Of a stretch of 64,000 nt of DNA, positions 55,077 to 64,000 are shown piece by piece. Under the pieces are notes generated by a model, which searched no databases, was not told the DNA's origin, and was given only the letters and a program-made list of their open reading frames with translations. Each line of letters begins with the position of its first letter. The stretch's first letter is position 1. The stretch is from Demequina sediminicola (GTDB lineage Bacteria; Actinomycetota; Actinomycetes; Actinomycetales; Demequinaceae). Both the position numbers and the translations under genes were made by a program. The stretch spans positions 62,001 to 126,000 of the forward strand of contig NZ_BBRB01000001.1 in the NCBI RefSeq assembly GCF_000975055.1, read 5' to 3'.

Positions 55077-55130
55077 GCCTGCATCCGCACATGCCCACGT
55101 CTGACCGCAATACACCTGAGGACCACACCT

Positions 55131-57149
55131 ATGCGCACCGCCGCCAAGGCCCTATCCGCCCTCGCCGCCTCCGCCCTCGCCGGAGCCGCACTCATCGCCT
55201 CCGCTGCGCCAGCATCGGCCTCCCTTCGTGATGACGACAGCGAACTCGTTTTCACCGACAACGGCGACGGGACCGCCACCATCATTGGCTGCGCCAGTTG
55301 GTGCCCCGCAAACCTCACCATCTCTGAGGAAGTAAGCGTTGGCGGATCAACGTGGCAAGTCACCCACATTGGAGACGACGCGTTCGAAGACGAGTACATG
55401 GATTCCGTGGACCTCCCCGAAGGCATCATCTCCATCGGCAACAATGCCTTCGACGGCAACAGCTTCACCGAGATCGACCTCCCCAGCACCCTCACCTCAG
55501 TGGGTTCCAACGCATTCTCATGGAGCGAGCTCGGGGACCTCACTATCCCCGCTGCACTCACCAACATGGGCACCGATGCGTTCAACTTCGCAGGAATCAC
55601 CAGCATCACCTGGGAGGGCTCACCCACCACGATTCCCGCGGGCGCCTTCAGCTACAACGCGCTGGACACGCTCACCCTGCCAGCAACCGTGACAAGCATC
55701 GGCGACTCGGCCTTTGCGGGCGACGGCCGCCTTTCGACAGTCACGCTCCCTGCTGGACTCCAAAGCATCGGCAACGGTGCCTTCTCAGGAACGTACGGGC
55801 TGACCACCGTCACCTACCCCGGCGCACCCGCCGGCATCGCGTTCCCTCCCAACCTCACCAGCATCGGCGACTATGCATTTGAGTACAGCAGCCTCGCTGG
55901 TCGACTCACCCTCCCCACAGGGCTCACGACGTTGGGCCAAGGCGCCTTCTCCGACAACTACCTCACTCATGTCACTCTCCCCGAGACCCTGACCGTGCTA
56001 CGTAACGGCATTTTCTCCAGCAATGAGCTGATGTCAGTAACGATTCCAGCAACTGTGACGAGCATCGAACCGTTCGTGTTCGAAGGCAACCCCCTCGAAA
56101 TCATCACCTTTGAAGGGTCACAACCGACCATCGGGCAACAGGCACTCGGCACATACTCATTCAGCAACAACGGCTACTCCCCCGCCACAATCATCTACAA
56201 CCTCGCGAACTCCGGCTTCGGCCACCCCACCTGGAAGCCCTACAACACCGGATGGCCGCAGTACGACGACATCGAGCACCCCACAACCCCGTATGTCACC
56301 GTGGCCTTCATCACGGACGGACACCCCTATGGGCCCGACCCGCAGACAGTCCAGCTAGGCGGGACCCTCATGGAGCCCACACCCCTGACCGCGGCGGGCA
56401 AGACGTTCCTTGGCTGGTCCACCACTGAAGATGGGCCTGTCCTGTGGGACTTTGACGCGAACGCCGTCGATAGGGTGATGAGCCTCTACGCGCAGTGGGA
56501 CGTTGAGACGTACGACGTCACTTTCGACTTCGGTCACGGCAACTCCCCCACCGCTATCGAAGTCGAGCACGGCTCCACAGTCACGGCACCCGAGGCTCCG
56601 TTCGTGCCAGGCCACCGCTTCTCCGAGTGGCTCCACGCCGGATTACCCGCCGACCTCGACGCAGCAATCACCGGGCCCATGACCTTCACTGCCGCCTACG
56701 ACGCCAGCGTCTACACACTCACCGGTCCCGCCAGCGCCGAGCCCGGGGACACCATCACCGTCTCAGGCACCGGATTCGACCCACTCGAGCCCGTGGAGCT
56801 GGAACTGCACTCCACCCCACAAACGCTCGGCACAGTCAATGCGGACGCCAACGGTGACTTCACTACGGCCGTCACGGTGCCCACAGACGCTACGGCAGGG
56901 CAGCACACCGTGGTCGCCATCGGCGCTGCGGGCCAAGCCGAGAGTGCCCTAGACGTCACCGTCCCGGCTACCGATACAGCCGACGACAGCGATACGGATA
57001 CGGCCGATGCCGGTACAGGTGAGACGACACCCACCGGCAGCTCGCTGGCCGCCACAGGACCAGAGAACCTTGCTGGACTGGCTACGGCCGCAGGAGTTCT
57101 GCTTCTGCTCGGGCTCGCTTTGGTTCAGCGACCGCTACGCAGGAAATAG
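55131..57149 (+). CDS. LAXTG-anchored surface protein with BspA leucine-rich repeats
   Basis: 672 residues. Signal peptide 1-30. About eleven LRR_5/BspA repeats (70-345) of the form LPxxLTSIGxxAF. Two InlB-type repeats (390-523), a Big/IPT-like domain (529-610) closely related to that of the 50343 protein, an Asp/Thr linker, LAATG (639-643), a helix and RPLRRK. ATG with GAGGACCAC upstream. 3' end overlaps the convergent reductase gene by 15 bp. Probable wall adhesin. Confidence 0.86.
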   Translation: MRTAAKALSALAASALAGAALIASAAPASASLRDDDSELVFTDNGDGTATIIGCASWCPANLTISEEVSVGGSTWQVTHIGDDAFEDEYMDSVDLPEGIISIGNNAFDGNSFTEIDLPSTLTSVGSNAFSWSELGDLTIPAALTNMGTDAFNFAGITSITWEGSPTTIPAGAFSYNALDTLTLPATVTSIGDSAFAGDGRLSTVTLPAGLQSIGNGAFSGTYGLTTVTYPGAPAGIAFPPNLTSIGDYAFEYSSLAGRLTLPTGLTTLGQGAFSDNYLTHVTLPETLTVLRNGIFSSNELMSVTIPATVTSIEPFVFEGNPLEIITFEGSQPTIGQQALGTYSFSNNGYSPATIIYNLANSGFGHPTWKPYNTGWPQYDDIEHPTTPYVTVAFITDGHPYGPDPQTVQLGGTLMEPTPLTAAGKTFLGWSTTEDGPVLWDFDANAVDRVMSLYAQWDVETYDVTFDFGHGNSPTAIEVEHGSTVTAPEAPFVPGHRFSEWLHAGLPADLDAAITGPMTFTAAYDASVYTLTGPASAEPGDTITVSGTGFDPLEPVELELHSTPQTLGTVNADANGDFTTAVTVPTDATAGQHTVVAIGAAGQAESALDVTVPATDTADDSDTDTADAGTGETTPTGSSLAATGPENLAGLATAAGVLLLLGLALVQRPLRRK

Positions 57150-58091
57150 CGACTCAATGAGCCCCACCTGATCCGGGGTGGGACGCCAGTGAGACGATGC
57201 CGCATTCTGGGCTACCTGCTCAGGCTTCGTGGCACCAGCAATGACCGATGACACCCCAGGACGCGACAGGAACCATCCGAGCGTGGCCTGCAGCATCGTC
57301 ACATCCCAGTCATCACAGAGTGCTTGGAAGGCTTCCATAGCGTCCCAGTCAGCATTCTGAGCAATGTGTGGGCGCTGGCGGGCAATGCGGGAGTCCTCGG
57401 GCATGTCAGTGCGCGTGAACTTACCGGTGAAGAGGCCGTTGGCCAGCGGGAAGAACGGCAGGAAGCCTGCCCCGGCATCCTCGGCCGCGGCGAAGCGTCC
57501 ATCATTCTCGACCGCCCGGGCAATGAGACTGAGCTCATCCTGACTCGATGCCAACCCCGGGAATCCGTGGGCGCTTACCGCCGCTGCGGCCTCTCGCAAC
57601 TGCGCCGCCGTGAACTGGGAGACGCCGTACGCACGGATCTTCCCCGCCTCGACGAGTTCCGCGAGCGCACCCAAGGTGTCCTCGACGGGCACCGAGGGGT
57701 CGGGCTGGTGCTGCTGGAACAAATCGATGCAGTCGGTCTGCAAACGCTCAAGAGACGCGTCGAGCGCGGCACGCAGGTACTCGGGGGAACCCTTGGGGCC
57801 TAGGCCATCCAAGGGGGTCTCCACTTCCGTGAAACCAAACTTTGTAGCAAGAACCACCTCGTCGCGGCGCCCGCGGAGCGCGTTGCCCATCAGCGTCTCA
57901 CTGAGGCCCCACTCGCCTCCGTAGAGGTCCGCGGTGTCAAGGAAGGTCACGCCAGCATCGATAGCGGCATCGAGCACCGCAGTGGTGCCTTCCTGGGTGA
58001 CTGACACCGTTCCGGTGCGGCCAAAGTTGTTGCACCCCAGACCCATCGCGGAGACGGTGAACGGGGCGTGTCCTAAGCGTCGCTGTTCCAT
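57135..58091 (-). CDS. Aldo/keto reductase
   Basis: 318 residues. LGLGCNNFGRTG, catalytic DTADLYGGEWGLSE with Asp/Tyr, ATKFGF (Lys), and LFQQHQPDPSVP (His). NAD(P)H-dependent carbonyl reductase, substrate unknown. Start MEQRRLG. Confidence 0.92.
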   Translation of the reverse strand: MEQRRLGHAPFTVSAMGLGCNNFGRTGTVSVTQEGTTAVLDAAIDAGVTFLDTADLYGGEWGLSETLMGNALRGRRDEVVLATKFGFTEVETPLDGLGPKGSPEYLRAALDASLERLQTDCIDLFQQHQPDPSVPVEDTLGALAELVEAGKIRAYGVSQFTAAQLREAAAAVSAHGFPGLASSQDELSLIARAVENDGRFAAAEDAGAGFLPFFPLANGLFTGKFTRTDMPEDSRIARQRPHIAQNADWDAMEAFQALCDDWDVTMLQATLGWFLSRPGVSSVIAGATKPEQVAQNAASSHWRPTPDQVGLIESLFPA

Positions 58092-58272
58092 ACGCCCACG
58101 GTAACTGCTGCGCCCACTGTGCGCTTGTACCGTCCCTGACATCGGCAGGACTGGATGTGGCGCCGCACGTGCGTACTCTGGCGCCGTGCCCAGACTGAAC
58201 AGGTCAGGGGCGGTTCTGCGCTTGCTTGTCAGGCTGCTCGTTTCAGGCCTGGCCCACCTGGACGACTGCAGA

Positions 58273-58599
58273 TCAGGCTCGAGCGGCCTCTTCTGTCAGA
58301 GAAACCCGCGCTCCCAACGCATATGCAAGTTTTTCCACTGTGGAGAATGTGGGATTGCTCGCACCGCTCTCGATTCGGCTGATCTCAGCTTGCTGTACTC
58401 CGGAAAGTGCCTGCAGCTCGGGTTGAGTCAGTTCTTTCGCTCGGCGCAAACGGGCGATCTCAGCACCAAACTCAGCTCGCTGATTGATCTCTGCGCTAAA
58501 GACTTGGCGCGCCGCGGTGTTAACGCTGCGAGCCTCATCCGACCAGCCCGCGCGCGACTCTTCCGCGATGTCGCTGAATTTTCTCCCCACGATGACCAC
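58273..58599 (-). CDS. Antitoxin, HTH XRE family (HigA-like)
   Basis: 108 residues. HTH at ~50-100: IARLRRAKELTQPELQALSGVQQAEISRIESG, core LTQPELQALSG and ISRIESG. Second gene of a toxin-antitoxin pair, 45 bp after the toxin; likely neutralises it and represses the promoter. Confidence 0.85.
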   Translation of the reverse strand: MVIVGRKFSDIAEESRAGWSDEARSVNTAARQVFSAEINQRAEFGAEIARLRRAKELTQPELQALSGVQQAEISRIESGASNPTFSTVEKLAYALGARVSLTEEAARA

Positions 58600-58644
58600 C
58601 TCCTCGATCGACTTACTCAGTATGTGTCAAAAGACATAACCGTG

Positions 58645-59070
58645 TCAATGCTCAGCAATCGGCCTCGATCTCCACCGGGCTAGTCGCTTGCGCGCACGTT
58701 GAATCTCACGCTGCTGTCGCTTTGAAGACGCATCGCGCCGCTTGTCATACCCGCCGAGCAAAAGGATGACCTTCGCGCCGTAGAAGGTGCAAAAGACACG
58801 GAGGAGTACCTGACGGCCTGCGTCCACAGTGATGAAGGAATCGCTGGTGCCGTATGCGCGAAGGATTGCCGTGAGGGAGCGTCGGACTCGAAACTCATAC
58901 AGTCCGCCGCCAAGCGATTTGCCCCATTCAGTTGTGCATATGTCGATACCCAGCCGCTCCAGTACATGAGTGACGGCTGCCTCGAGAACAGCTTGCTCAT
59001 ACTCGGGCAGCTTCTTGAAGAACCTCTCAAAGTCACCGTCATCGGTGTCCTGTGCCGACCACTCGCCCAT
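58645..59070 (-). CDS. Toxin, HigB/RelE-like (phage Gp49 type)
   Basis: 141 residues. LWEFR-type strand appears as GGGLYEFRVRRSLTAILRAYG; then VLLRVFCTFYGAKVILLLGGYDKRRDASSKRQQREIQRA, core VILLLGGYDKR, typical of Gp49/HigB ribosome-dependent RNases. AAGGGGG precedes the ATG. Toxin-first order fits HigBA. Confidence 0.85.
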   Translation of the reverse strand: MGEWSAQDTDDGDFERFFKKLPEYEQAVLEAAVTHVLERLGIDICTTEWGKSLGGGLYEFRVRRSLTAILRAYGTSDSFITVDAGRQVLLRVFCTFYGAKVILLLGGYDKRRDASSKRQQREIQRARKRLARWRSRPIAEH

Positions 59071-59319
59071 AGTCCCCCTTCTGAACTGCCACCGTCGCCC
59101 GTGGACGACACATCGCAGAGGCCCAACGCTGGCAACATCGGGACCCTGACGTCCCTCGACTTGCCAACGGGTATCTAGTGGGCACGTTACCGAGCAGGTC
59201 TGACAAGCCCACCGGGCTAGCCCAAGACTAGGAAAATGGAGCACCACGCAGAAACACCTCGGTCGCCACACCCAGCGAGGGGCGTGGCGGCCGAGGGTCA
59301 CTCAACAGGGATGAATACG

Positions 59320-59684
59320 TGGAGATGGCGGGAATCGAACCCGCGTCCGCATGTACGACGACAGATCTTCTCCGGGCGCAGTCTGAATAATCAGTGTCTC
59401 GGACCCGCACGACCTTCAGACAAGCTGTGCGATAGCCCCAGCCACCTAAGAGTCCCGAGCCGCCCGGTGACGAGGCGACTCAGCAAGTTCCCTAGATGAC
59501 GCCAGGAACCAGGTCGGGAACTACCCTGGGCTGACGGACTTCGAGGCTCGCTTAAGCAGCGAGGGCGAAGTCGGTGCGCTTGGAATCGGCACCTATTGGT
59601 TTGCCACGAGCGTTAACGAGATAACGTGACGTCCTCGGCCCGCTTCCTCTGAGGAAAGCACACACGTCGAAACCGATCATCCCC
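59320..59684 (-). ncRNA. ssrA: Transfer-messenger RNA (tmRNA)
   Basis: Minus strand begins GGGGATGATCGGTTTCGAC and ends in a tRNA-like half GGTTCGATTCCCGCC with acceptor CATCTCC, discriminator A, CCA not encoded. The acceptor halves GGGGATG/CATCTCC pair. Tag frame (59590-59552) encodes ADSKRTDFALAA then TAA. Rescues stalled ribosomes with SmpB. Confidence 0.95.
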
Positions 59685-59746
59685 TGTGCAGTTGTGCTTC
59701 TAGTCTACGCGAGGATCCGGTACCGGCGATAGCCCTCTCGGGCACC

Positions 59747-60316
59747 TCACGCAGGTTCGGGTGCCGTGTCCACACCACCGGGTCCCACGAGGACGTGCCA
59801 CATCCATTGCGAGGCCACGCCCGCGTCTTCTCTGGGCTCGCGCACCAGCCATGTACCGACAACTCCCACAACTGCTCCGGCCACTCCCGCAGCCATCACC
59901 TCGGCTGGCACTTCTGTGCGTCCGGGTTCGCCGCTCTGCTCTGTTCTGAGCACCGCATCGTGAATGTGACCACGAAGGCGTGCAAGGACGATGCCGTAGC
60001 CGGGTTCGGTGAAAACGCGACGGTAGAGATCGGCGTGCTCGTCGATGTGGCCCAGGAAGGTCACGAGCGCCTGCGGCGGCTCATCCGTCAGTTCGGAAAG
60101 TTCTGGGAGTTGGGCGCCTGCTTCTTCGGCCACGAGGTCGAGGGCGTCTGCGAGAAGCACTTCTTTGTCGGAGTAGTGCTGGTAGAACGTTGAGCGATTC
60201 ACTCCAGCGGCCGCGGCGATGTCGCCCACGGTGACGTTGTCGAGACCGTGCTCGCGCGCCAGCTCAAACAAGGCACTCTGCAGGCTGCGGCGGGTCCTGG
60301 CGACTCTTGCGTCCAT
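59747..60316 (-). CDS. TetR-family transcriptional regulator
   Basis: 189 residues. N-terminal HTH: LQSALFELAREHGLDNVTVGDIAAAAGVNRSTFYQHYSDKE, core VTVGDIAAAAGVNRSTFYQHY. Divergent from the MMPL exporter it probably represses. Start MDARVART; a longer start is possible. Confidence 0.87.
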   Translation of the reverse strand: MDARVARTRRSLQSALFELAREHGLDNVTVGDIAAAAGVNRSTFYQHYSDKEVLLADALDLVAEEAGAQLPELSELTDEPPQALVTFLGHIDEHADLYRRVFTEPGYGIVLARLRGHIHDAVLRTEQSGEPGRTEVPAEVMAAGVAGAVVGVVGTWLVREPREDAGVASQWMWHVLVGPGGVDTAPEPA

Positions 60317-60469
60317 CGCACCATTGTGCCTCACCGATGGTCGGTCGAGGCTCCCAAACGCCCCGTTATCCAACACTTGTCGGTTTACTCACATGACCTG
60401 GTCTACACTGGACGCCGAGCAACACGCTCCCTGAGTTTTTCCTGTCACTCACCGTGAAAGGTCCCCTTC

Positions 60470-63127
60470 GTGGCCAACTTCCTCTTTAACCTCGGACGGT
60501 CCTCCGCCCGTCGTCCCTTTGTCGCGATCATCGCGTGGGCTGTCGCCCTCATCGCATCGGCAGGGTCGTTCCTCGCCTTCGGCGGTACCCTCACCGATTC
60601 GTTCTCCATCCCAGGCACGGAGACGCAACGAGTCACCGATCAGCTCTCCGAAGAGATCGAAGGACTGGACGGCGCCACTGGGCGTGTGGTCTTCCAAAGC
60701 ACGGACGATGCCGAACTCACCGCCGAGCAGCAGTCACAGATCAGCGCGGCACTGGCTGACGCGGCTGACGTGGACGGCGTCGCTGCAGTGATTGACCCAT
60801 TCGAGACCGAGGCACAGCTCGAGGAGCAGACCGCACAGCTGGAATCCGGTGCAACTCAAATCGACGAGGGCCGTGCGGAACTCGACGCCGGGCAGGAACA
60901 GCTCGATGCTGGCCTCACCGAGGCACAGAGTGGTCAGGAACAGCTTGACGCCGCCCAGGCCGAGCTCACAGCCCAGCAGGAAACGCTCGACGCAGGCCAA
61001 GCAGAACTCGACGCCGCCATTGAGCAGGCGCAGGACGCAGGTGTCTACGAAGCAGGCAAGGCACAGTTCGATGCGCAGCAAGCCGAGATCGATGCCGGCC
61101 AGGCTCAGATTGACGCGGCCCAGGCTGAGATCGACGCTCAGCAGGAGACACTGACCGAAGCCCTGAACACCGCAGCCGAGCAACAGTCCCAGATCGACGA
61201 GGGCTACGCAGAACTCGAAGAACAGGCCACGCAGCTCGACCTCGCCCAGCAGTTGGCAGACAATGCCTCAGAGATCCGCGCCGTGTCCGCCGACGGCACC
61301 ACTGCGCTGGGTGCTGTGAGCTTCACGGACGACTTGCTGACGCTCCCCCAGGAAGAAAAGGACGCCGTCATGGCGGCCATCGAAGGCGCAGACATCGACG
61401 GTGTCGACGTGTTCTTCTCCTCCGAACTGTCGCAGGAAGTTGCCGGAATCCTCGGCCCAGGTGAGATTGTCGGCGTGCTGCTGGCGCTCGTCGTCCTCTT
61501 CGTCATGATGCGCGTCGTCTGGCCTGCCCTCACCCCGATCATCACGTCGGTCGTGGGCGTCGGTGTGGGTGTCGCCGCATCGCTGTCGCTGTCCGGCAGC
61601 ATCACCATGTCCTCAGTGACCCCGGTCCTTGGCGTGATGCTCGCACTCGCAGTCGGCATTGACTACGCGCTGTTCATCATCAACCGCCACCGCCTCAACC
61701 TGAAGCGCGGCATGGACGTGTACGAGTCGATCGGGCTCGCCAACGGCACCGCGGGCAACGCGGTGGTGTTCGCCGGCTCCACCGTGTTGATTGCGCTGCT
61801 CGCACTCAACGTGACGGGCATCCCGTTCATCGGCGTCATGGGCAACGTGGCAGCGTTCTGCGTGTTCATCGCTGTCCTCGTCGCCGTCACCTTGGTGCCC
61901 GCGGTCATGGGCCTGGTGGGCATGCGCGCCATCTCCAAGAAGTCACGCGGCCGCGTTGGTGAAGCAGCAGAGCCCGAGGCCCCCTACACACCGATCAAGA
62001 CCGGTCGCGCATGGCTCAGAGTCATCGGCGGCGTGGCTGTCCTCGCCATCATCGCGATCCCTTCAGCCAGCATGCGCCTTGGCCTTCCCGGCGGAGACCA
62101 GGAACTGCCCGACTCGTCCGCCTACCAGGCGTACACGATCATCGATCAGAAGTTCGGTGAAGGCCTCAACGGCACCCTGCTGGTCACCGCAGACCTGCCC
62201 GAGGCAGTCGGCGAAGACGGCGTCCTTCAAGCTCAGGTGGACGTAGAAAACGCCATCATGACCAACGAGGACGTCGCCGCAGTCGCACCTGCAGGGGTCT
62301 CCGAGGACTACGACTTCCTCGCGTTCCAGGTCATCCCCAAGGAAGGCCCCAACGCGGAATCCACCGAGCAACTGGTCCACGACCTCCGCGACCAGTCCCC
62401 ACTCGAGGACGGCACCGAACTCGGTGTCGCGGGCTCCGCTTCCGGAAACATCGACATCTCAGAGAAGCTCTCGGATGCCCTGCCGCTCTACCTCGCAGTC
62501 GTCGTGGGCCTATCCCTGCTGATCCTGATCGTGGTGTTCCGCTCCCTCGTGGTGCCGCTCATCGCAACCCTGGGCTTTGTGCTGAGCCTGTTCGCGGCAT
62601 TCGGTGCAGTGACAGCGATCTACCAGTGGGGCTGGCTCTCCGACTTGTTCGGCGTCCACTCCCCTGGCCCAATCCTCAGCTTCCTGCCCATCATGCTGAC
62701 CGGAATCCTCTTCGGTCTCGCGATGGACTACCAGCTCTTCATCACCTCAGGAATGCGTGAGGCATACGTCCACGGCAGCACCGCACGTGAATCCGTGGTT
62801 GCCGGAATGCGCCACGGCAAGGCAGTGGTGACGGCAGCGGCCATCATCATGGCCTCGGTGTTCGGAGGCTTCGTGTTCTCCCACATCACCATGATCCGGC
62901 CCATGGGCTTTGGTCTCGCAGCCGGCGTGCTGTTCGACGCGTTCCTGGTCCGCATGTACATCGTTCCCGCGCTCATGACGATTGTGGGCGAAGGGGCTTG
63001 GTGGATGCCCAAGTGGCTCGACAAGATCCTGCCCAACGTGGATGTCGAGGGTTCCGCTTTGGAGCGCGAACACCCCGTCCCCACATCCACGATTGAGGCT
63101 GACAGCAAGGACTCGTCGGCCAACTAA
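60470..63127 (+). CDS. MMPL/RND-family transporter with long coiled-coil insert
   Basis: 885 residues. One N-terminal helix, then the first extracytoplasmic domain, which contains a ~160-residue coiled coil (105-265) built of DAGQAELDAAQAEIDA-like units, then five helices (GIDYALFIINRHRL), a second domain and five more helices (AMDYQLFITSGMREAY). Twelve helices in all. Exports lipids or drugs. GTG start with AAAGG upstream. Confidence 0.87.
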   Translation: MANFLFNLGRSSARRPFVAIIAWAVALIASAGSFLAFGGTLTDSFSIPGTETQRVTDQLSEEIEGLDGATGRVVFQSTDDAELTAEQQSQISAALADAADVDGVAAVIDPFETEAQLEEQTAQLESGATQIDEGRAELDAGQEQLDAGLTEAQSGQEQLDAAQAELTAQQETLDAGQAELDAAIEQAQDAGVYEAGKAQFDAQQAEIDAGQAQIDAAQAEIDAQQETLTEALNTAAEQQSQIDEGYAELEEQATQLDLAQQLADNASEIRAVSADGTTALGAVSFTDDLLTLPQEEKDAVMAAIEGADIDGVDVFFSSELSQEVAGILGPGEIVGVLLALVVLFVMMRVVWPALTPIITSVVGVGVGVAASLSLSGSITMSSVTPVLGVMLALAVGIDYALFIINRHRLNLKRGMDVYESIGLANGTAGNAVVFAGSTVLIALLALNVTGIPFIGVMGNVAAFCVFIAVLVAVTLVPAVMGLVGMRAISKKSRGRVGEAAEPEAPYTPIKTGRAWLRVIGGVAVLAIIAIPSASMRLGLPGGDQELPDSSAYQAYTIIDQKFGEGLNGTLLVTADLPEAVGEDGVLQAQVDVENAIMTNEDVAAVAPAGVSEDYDFLAFQVIPKEGPNAESTEQLVHDLRDQSPLEDGTELGVAGSASGNIDISEKLSDALPLYLAVVVGLSLLILIVVFRSLVVPLIATLGFVLSLFAAFGAVTAIYQWGWLSDLFGVHSPGPILSFLPIMLTGILFGLAMDYQLFITSGMREAYVHGSTARESVVAGMRHGKAVVTAAAIIMASVFGGFVFSHITMIRPMGFGLAAGVLFDAFLVRMYIVPALMTIVGEGAWWMPKWLDKILPNVDVEGSALEREHPVPTSTIEADSKDSSAN

Positions 63128-63137
63128 AGTCGTGGTC

Positions 63138-64000
63138 ATGGAATCTCTTCTCGATACCGTCCGGGCCTCGCTGCCACAACGCCATGAGCAGGTGATGATC
63201 GCCGTCGCAAAGGACGGCGCCACCGCCAGCAAGACCTATGGCGCGGCAGCGGGCGCGGACGGCGAGATCGGGTCCATCACCAAAGGACTCACAGGCCTGC
63301 TGTACGCCCAAGCGCTCGCACGCGACGAGATCGACTCGACCACCACACTCGGCGACCTCCTCGACCTTGGGGACTCCCCAGCATCGGCCCTGCTTCTGGG
63401 TGACGTAGCGATCCACCGCTCCGGGTTGCCACGGCTACCAGAGTTCCCCAAAGAGACCTCTATGCGGACGCGCGTGAAGGCCATGAAGCGTGACGGCACC
63501 GACCCTTACGGCGACACCCTGGACGAGTGGCTGGCCTTCACACGCAACACACGCTTGCGCCGCGCACGATTCCGCTACTCGAACCTCGGGTACTCGCTCC
63601 TGGGCCACGCCCTCGCCAAGGCCGCGGACAAGCCCTACGCGACGCTGCTGGACGAGCGGGTGCTCCGTCCCGTTGGCATGCACGATGCGTACGTGGCAGT
63701 CACACCGAGCGACCTGCGGGCGTCAGCGCTGGGAGGCAAAGCGAAAAACGGGACCAGCCAGTCCGCCTGGACCGGCGAGGGCATCGCGCCCGCGGGAATG
63801 GTCCGCGCCACCGCCAGCGATCTTGAGGCGCTGGTTCAGGGACTCGCAGGAATCACCGAACTTCCGGGGGCCGATGCTCTTGAACCCCAAGCAAAGGGAC
63901 AGCCGCCTACACAGGTGGGAGCAGCGTGGATGATCACCCCAGCTCGCGGCCGGATGGTGACGTGGCACAACGGGATGACTGGTGGCTTCGCATCGTTCGT
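63138..64000 (+). CDS. Serine hydrolase, beta-lactamase/PBP-like (3' end outside window)
   Basis: At least 287 residues visible. SxxK motif SITK (Ser46-Lys49), YSN (Y-x-N) in FRYSNLGYSLLGHAL, and HNG near the window end, the class C/esterase-type triad of the beta-lactamase superfamily. No signal peptide visible, so probably a cytoplasmic esterase/peptidase rather than a lactamase. Starts 11 bp after the MMPL stop, likely co-transcribed. Truncated by the window edge. Confidence 0.85.
   Translation, partial: MESLLDTVRASLPQRHEQVMIAVAKDGATASKTYGAAAGADGEIGSITKGLTGLLYAQALARDEIDSTTTLGDLLDLGDSPASALLLGDVAIHRSGLPRLPEFPKETSMRTRVKAMKRDGTDPYGDTLDEWLAFTRNTRLRRARFRYSNLGYSLLGHALAKAADKPYATLLDERVLRPVGMHDAYVAVTPSDLRASALGGKAKNGTSQSAWTGEGIAPAGMVRATASDLEALVQGLAGITELPGADALEPQAKGQPPTQVGAAWMITPARGRMVTWHNGMTGGFASF

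Noticed and set aside
58273-59320. Prophage or integrative element next to ssrA
   Set aside because: No integrase, no second attachment-site copy and no phage structural genes were seen; only a toxin-antitoxin pair.
60841-61140. CRISPR-like or satellite repeats
   Set aside because: Periodicity comes from coding of a coiled coil in frame; units vary and no spacers exist.

Overview
The window looks like a contiguous piece of a high-GC Gram-positive (actinobacterial) chromosome, most likely from the order Micrococcales. The signs are strong G/C bias at third codon positions, frequent GTG starts, tightly overlapping ATGA/GTGA operons, actinobacteria-restricted families (DUF3039, DUF2017, DUF4126, SCO7613-type membrane protein, DUF4916/NUDIX), a DasR-type sugar regulator with its operator boxes, LAXTG-type surface anchors and a tmRNA tag ending DFALAA. 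Most of it is chromosomal core. I see no integrase, transposase, phage gene or CRISPR array. The genus cannot be fixed from the sequence alone.

Layout. 1-5.5 kb: 3' end of an aminopeptidase N gene facing a ferric-siderophore ABC importer (binding lipoprotein, two permeases, ATPase) with a well-defined promoter. 5.5-10.3 kb: amylomaltase MalQ, an MscS channel, a truncated haemoglobin and a TesB thioesterase. 10.3-14.1 kb: a ProVWX glycine betaine importer. 14.2-20.2 kb: a sugar phosphotransferase system (HPr, enzyme I, EIIC, DasR-like repressor, two tandem EIIB genes, EIIA) with DasR-like operators in its promoters. 20.3-26.6 kb: EttA, a second SSB, ProC and two dynamin-like GTPases. 26.8-33.2 kb: tRNA-Arg, an old-yellow-enzyme reductase, a YtrA-type regulated ABC exporter, oligoribonuclease, tRNA-His and a DUF4126 membrane protein. 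32.5-35.9 kb: a second osmoprotectant importer (OpuC type) whose binding protein looks circularly permuted. 36-42.5 kb: tRNA-Lys, a 1,296-residue zinc-ribbon membrane protein, peroxiredoxin, tRNA-Leu, thioredoxin and a NUDIX-like protein. 42.6-46.8 kb: a housekeeping cluster (RdgB, RNase PH, an MBL-fold hydrolase, MurI, DUF2017, ClpS, DUF3039). 46.9-50.2 kb: an ABC exporter and a Ca/Na antiporter.

50.3-59.1 kb is the accessory part: two LAXTG-anchored surface proteins built from InlB-type and BspA-type repeats and sharing a promoter box, a fatty acid desaturase with a palindromic operator, an AbiV-family abortive-infection protein, an aldo/keto reductase and a HigBA toxin-antitoxin pair lying just 3' of the tmRNA gene. 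59.3-64 kb: tmRNA, a TetR/MMPL efflux pair and a truncated serine beta-lactamase-like hydrolase.

How it fits together: the cell imports osmolytes by two systems and also has an MscS release valve; takes up a sugar, probably an amino sugar, by PTS under DasR-like control; scavenges iron; and displays large repeat proteins on its wall. Most novel to me are a palindromic intergenic repeat found in three convergent gene junctions, the shared promoter box of the two surface proteins, three TTGCGCAA-like boxes over the siderophore promoter, and the circularly permuted binding protein.
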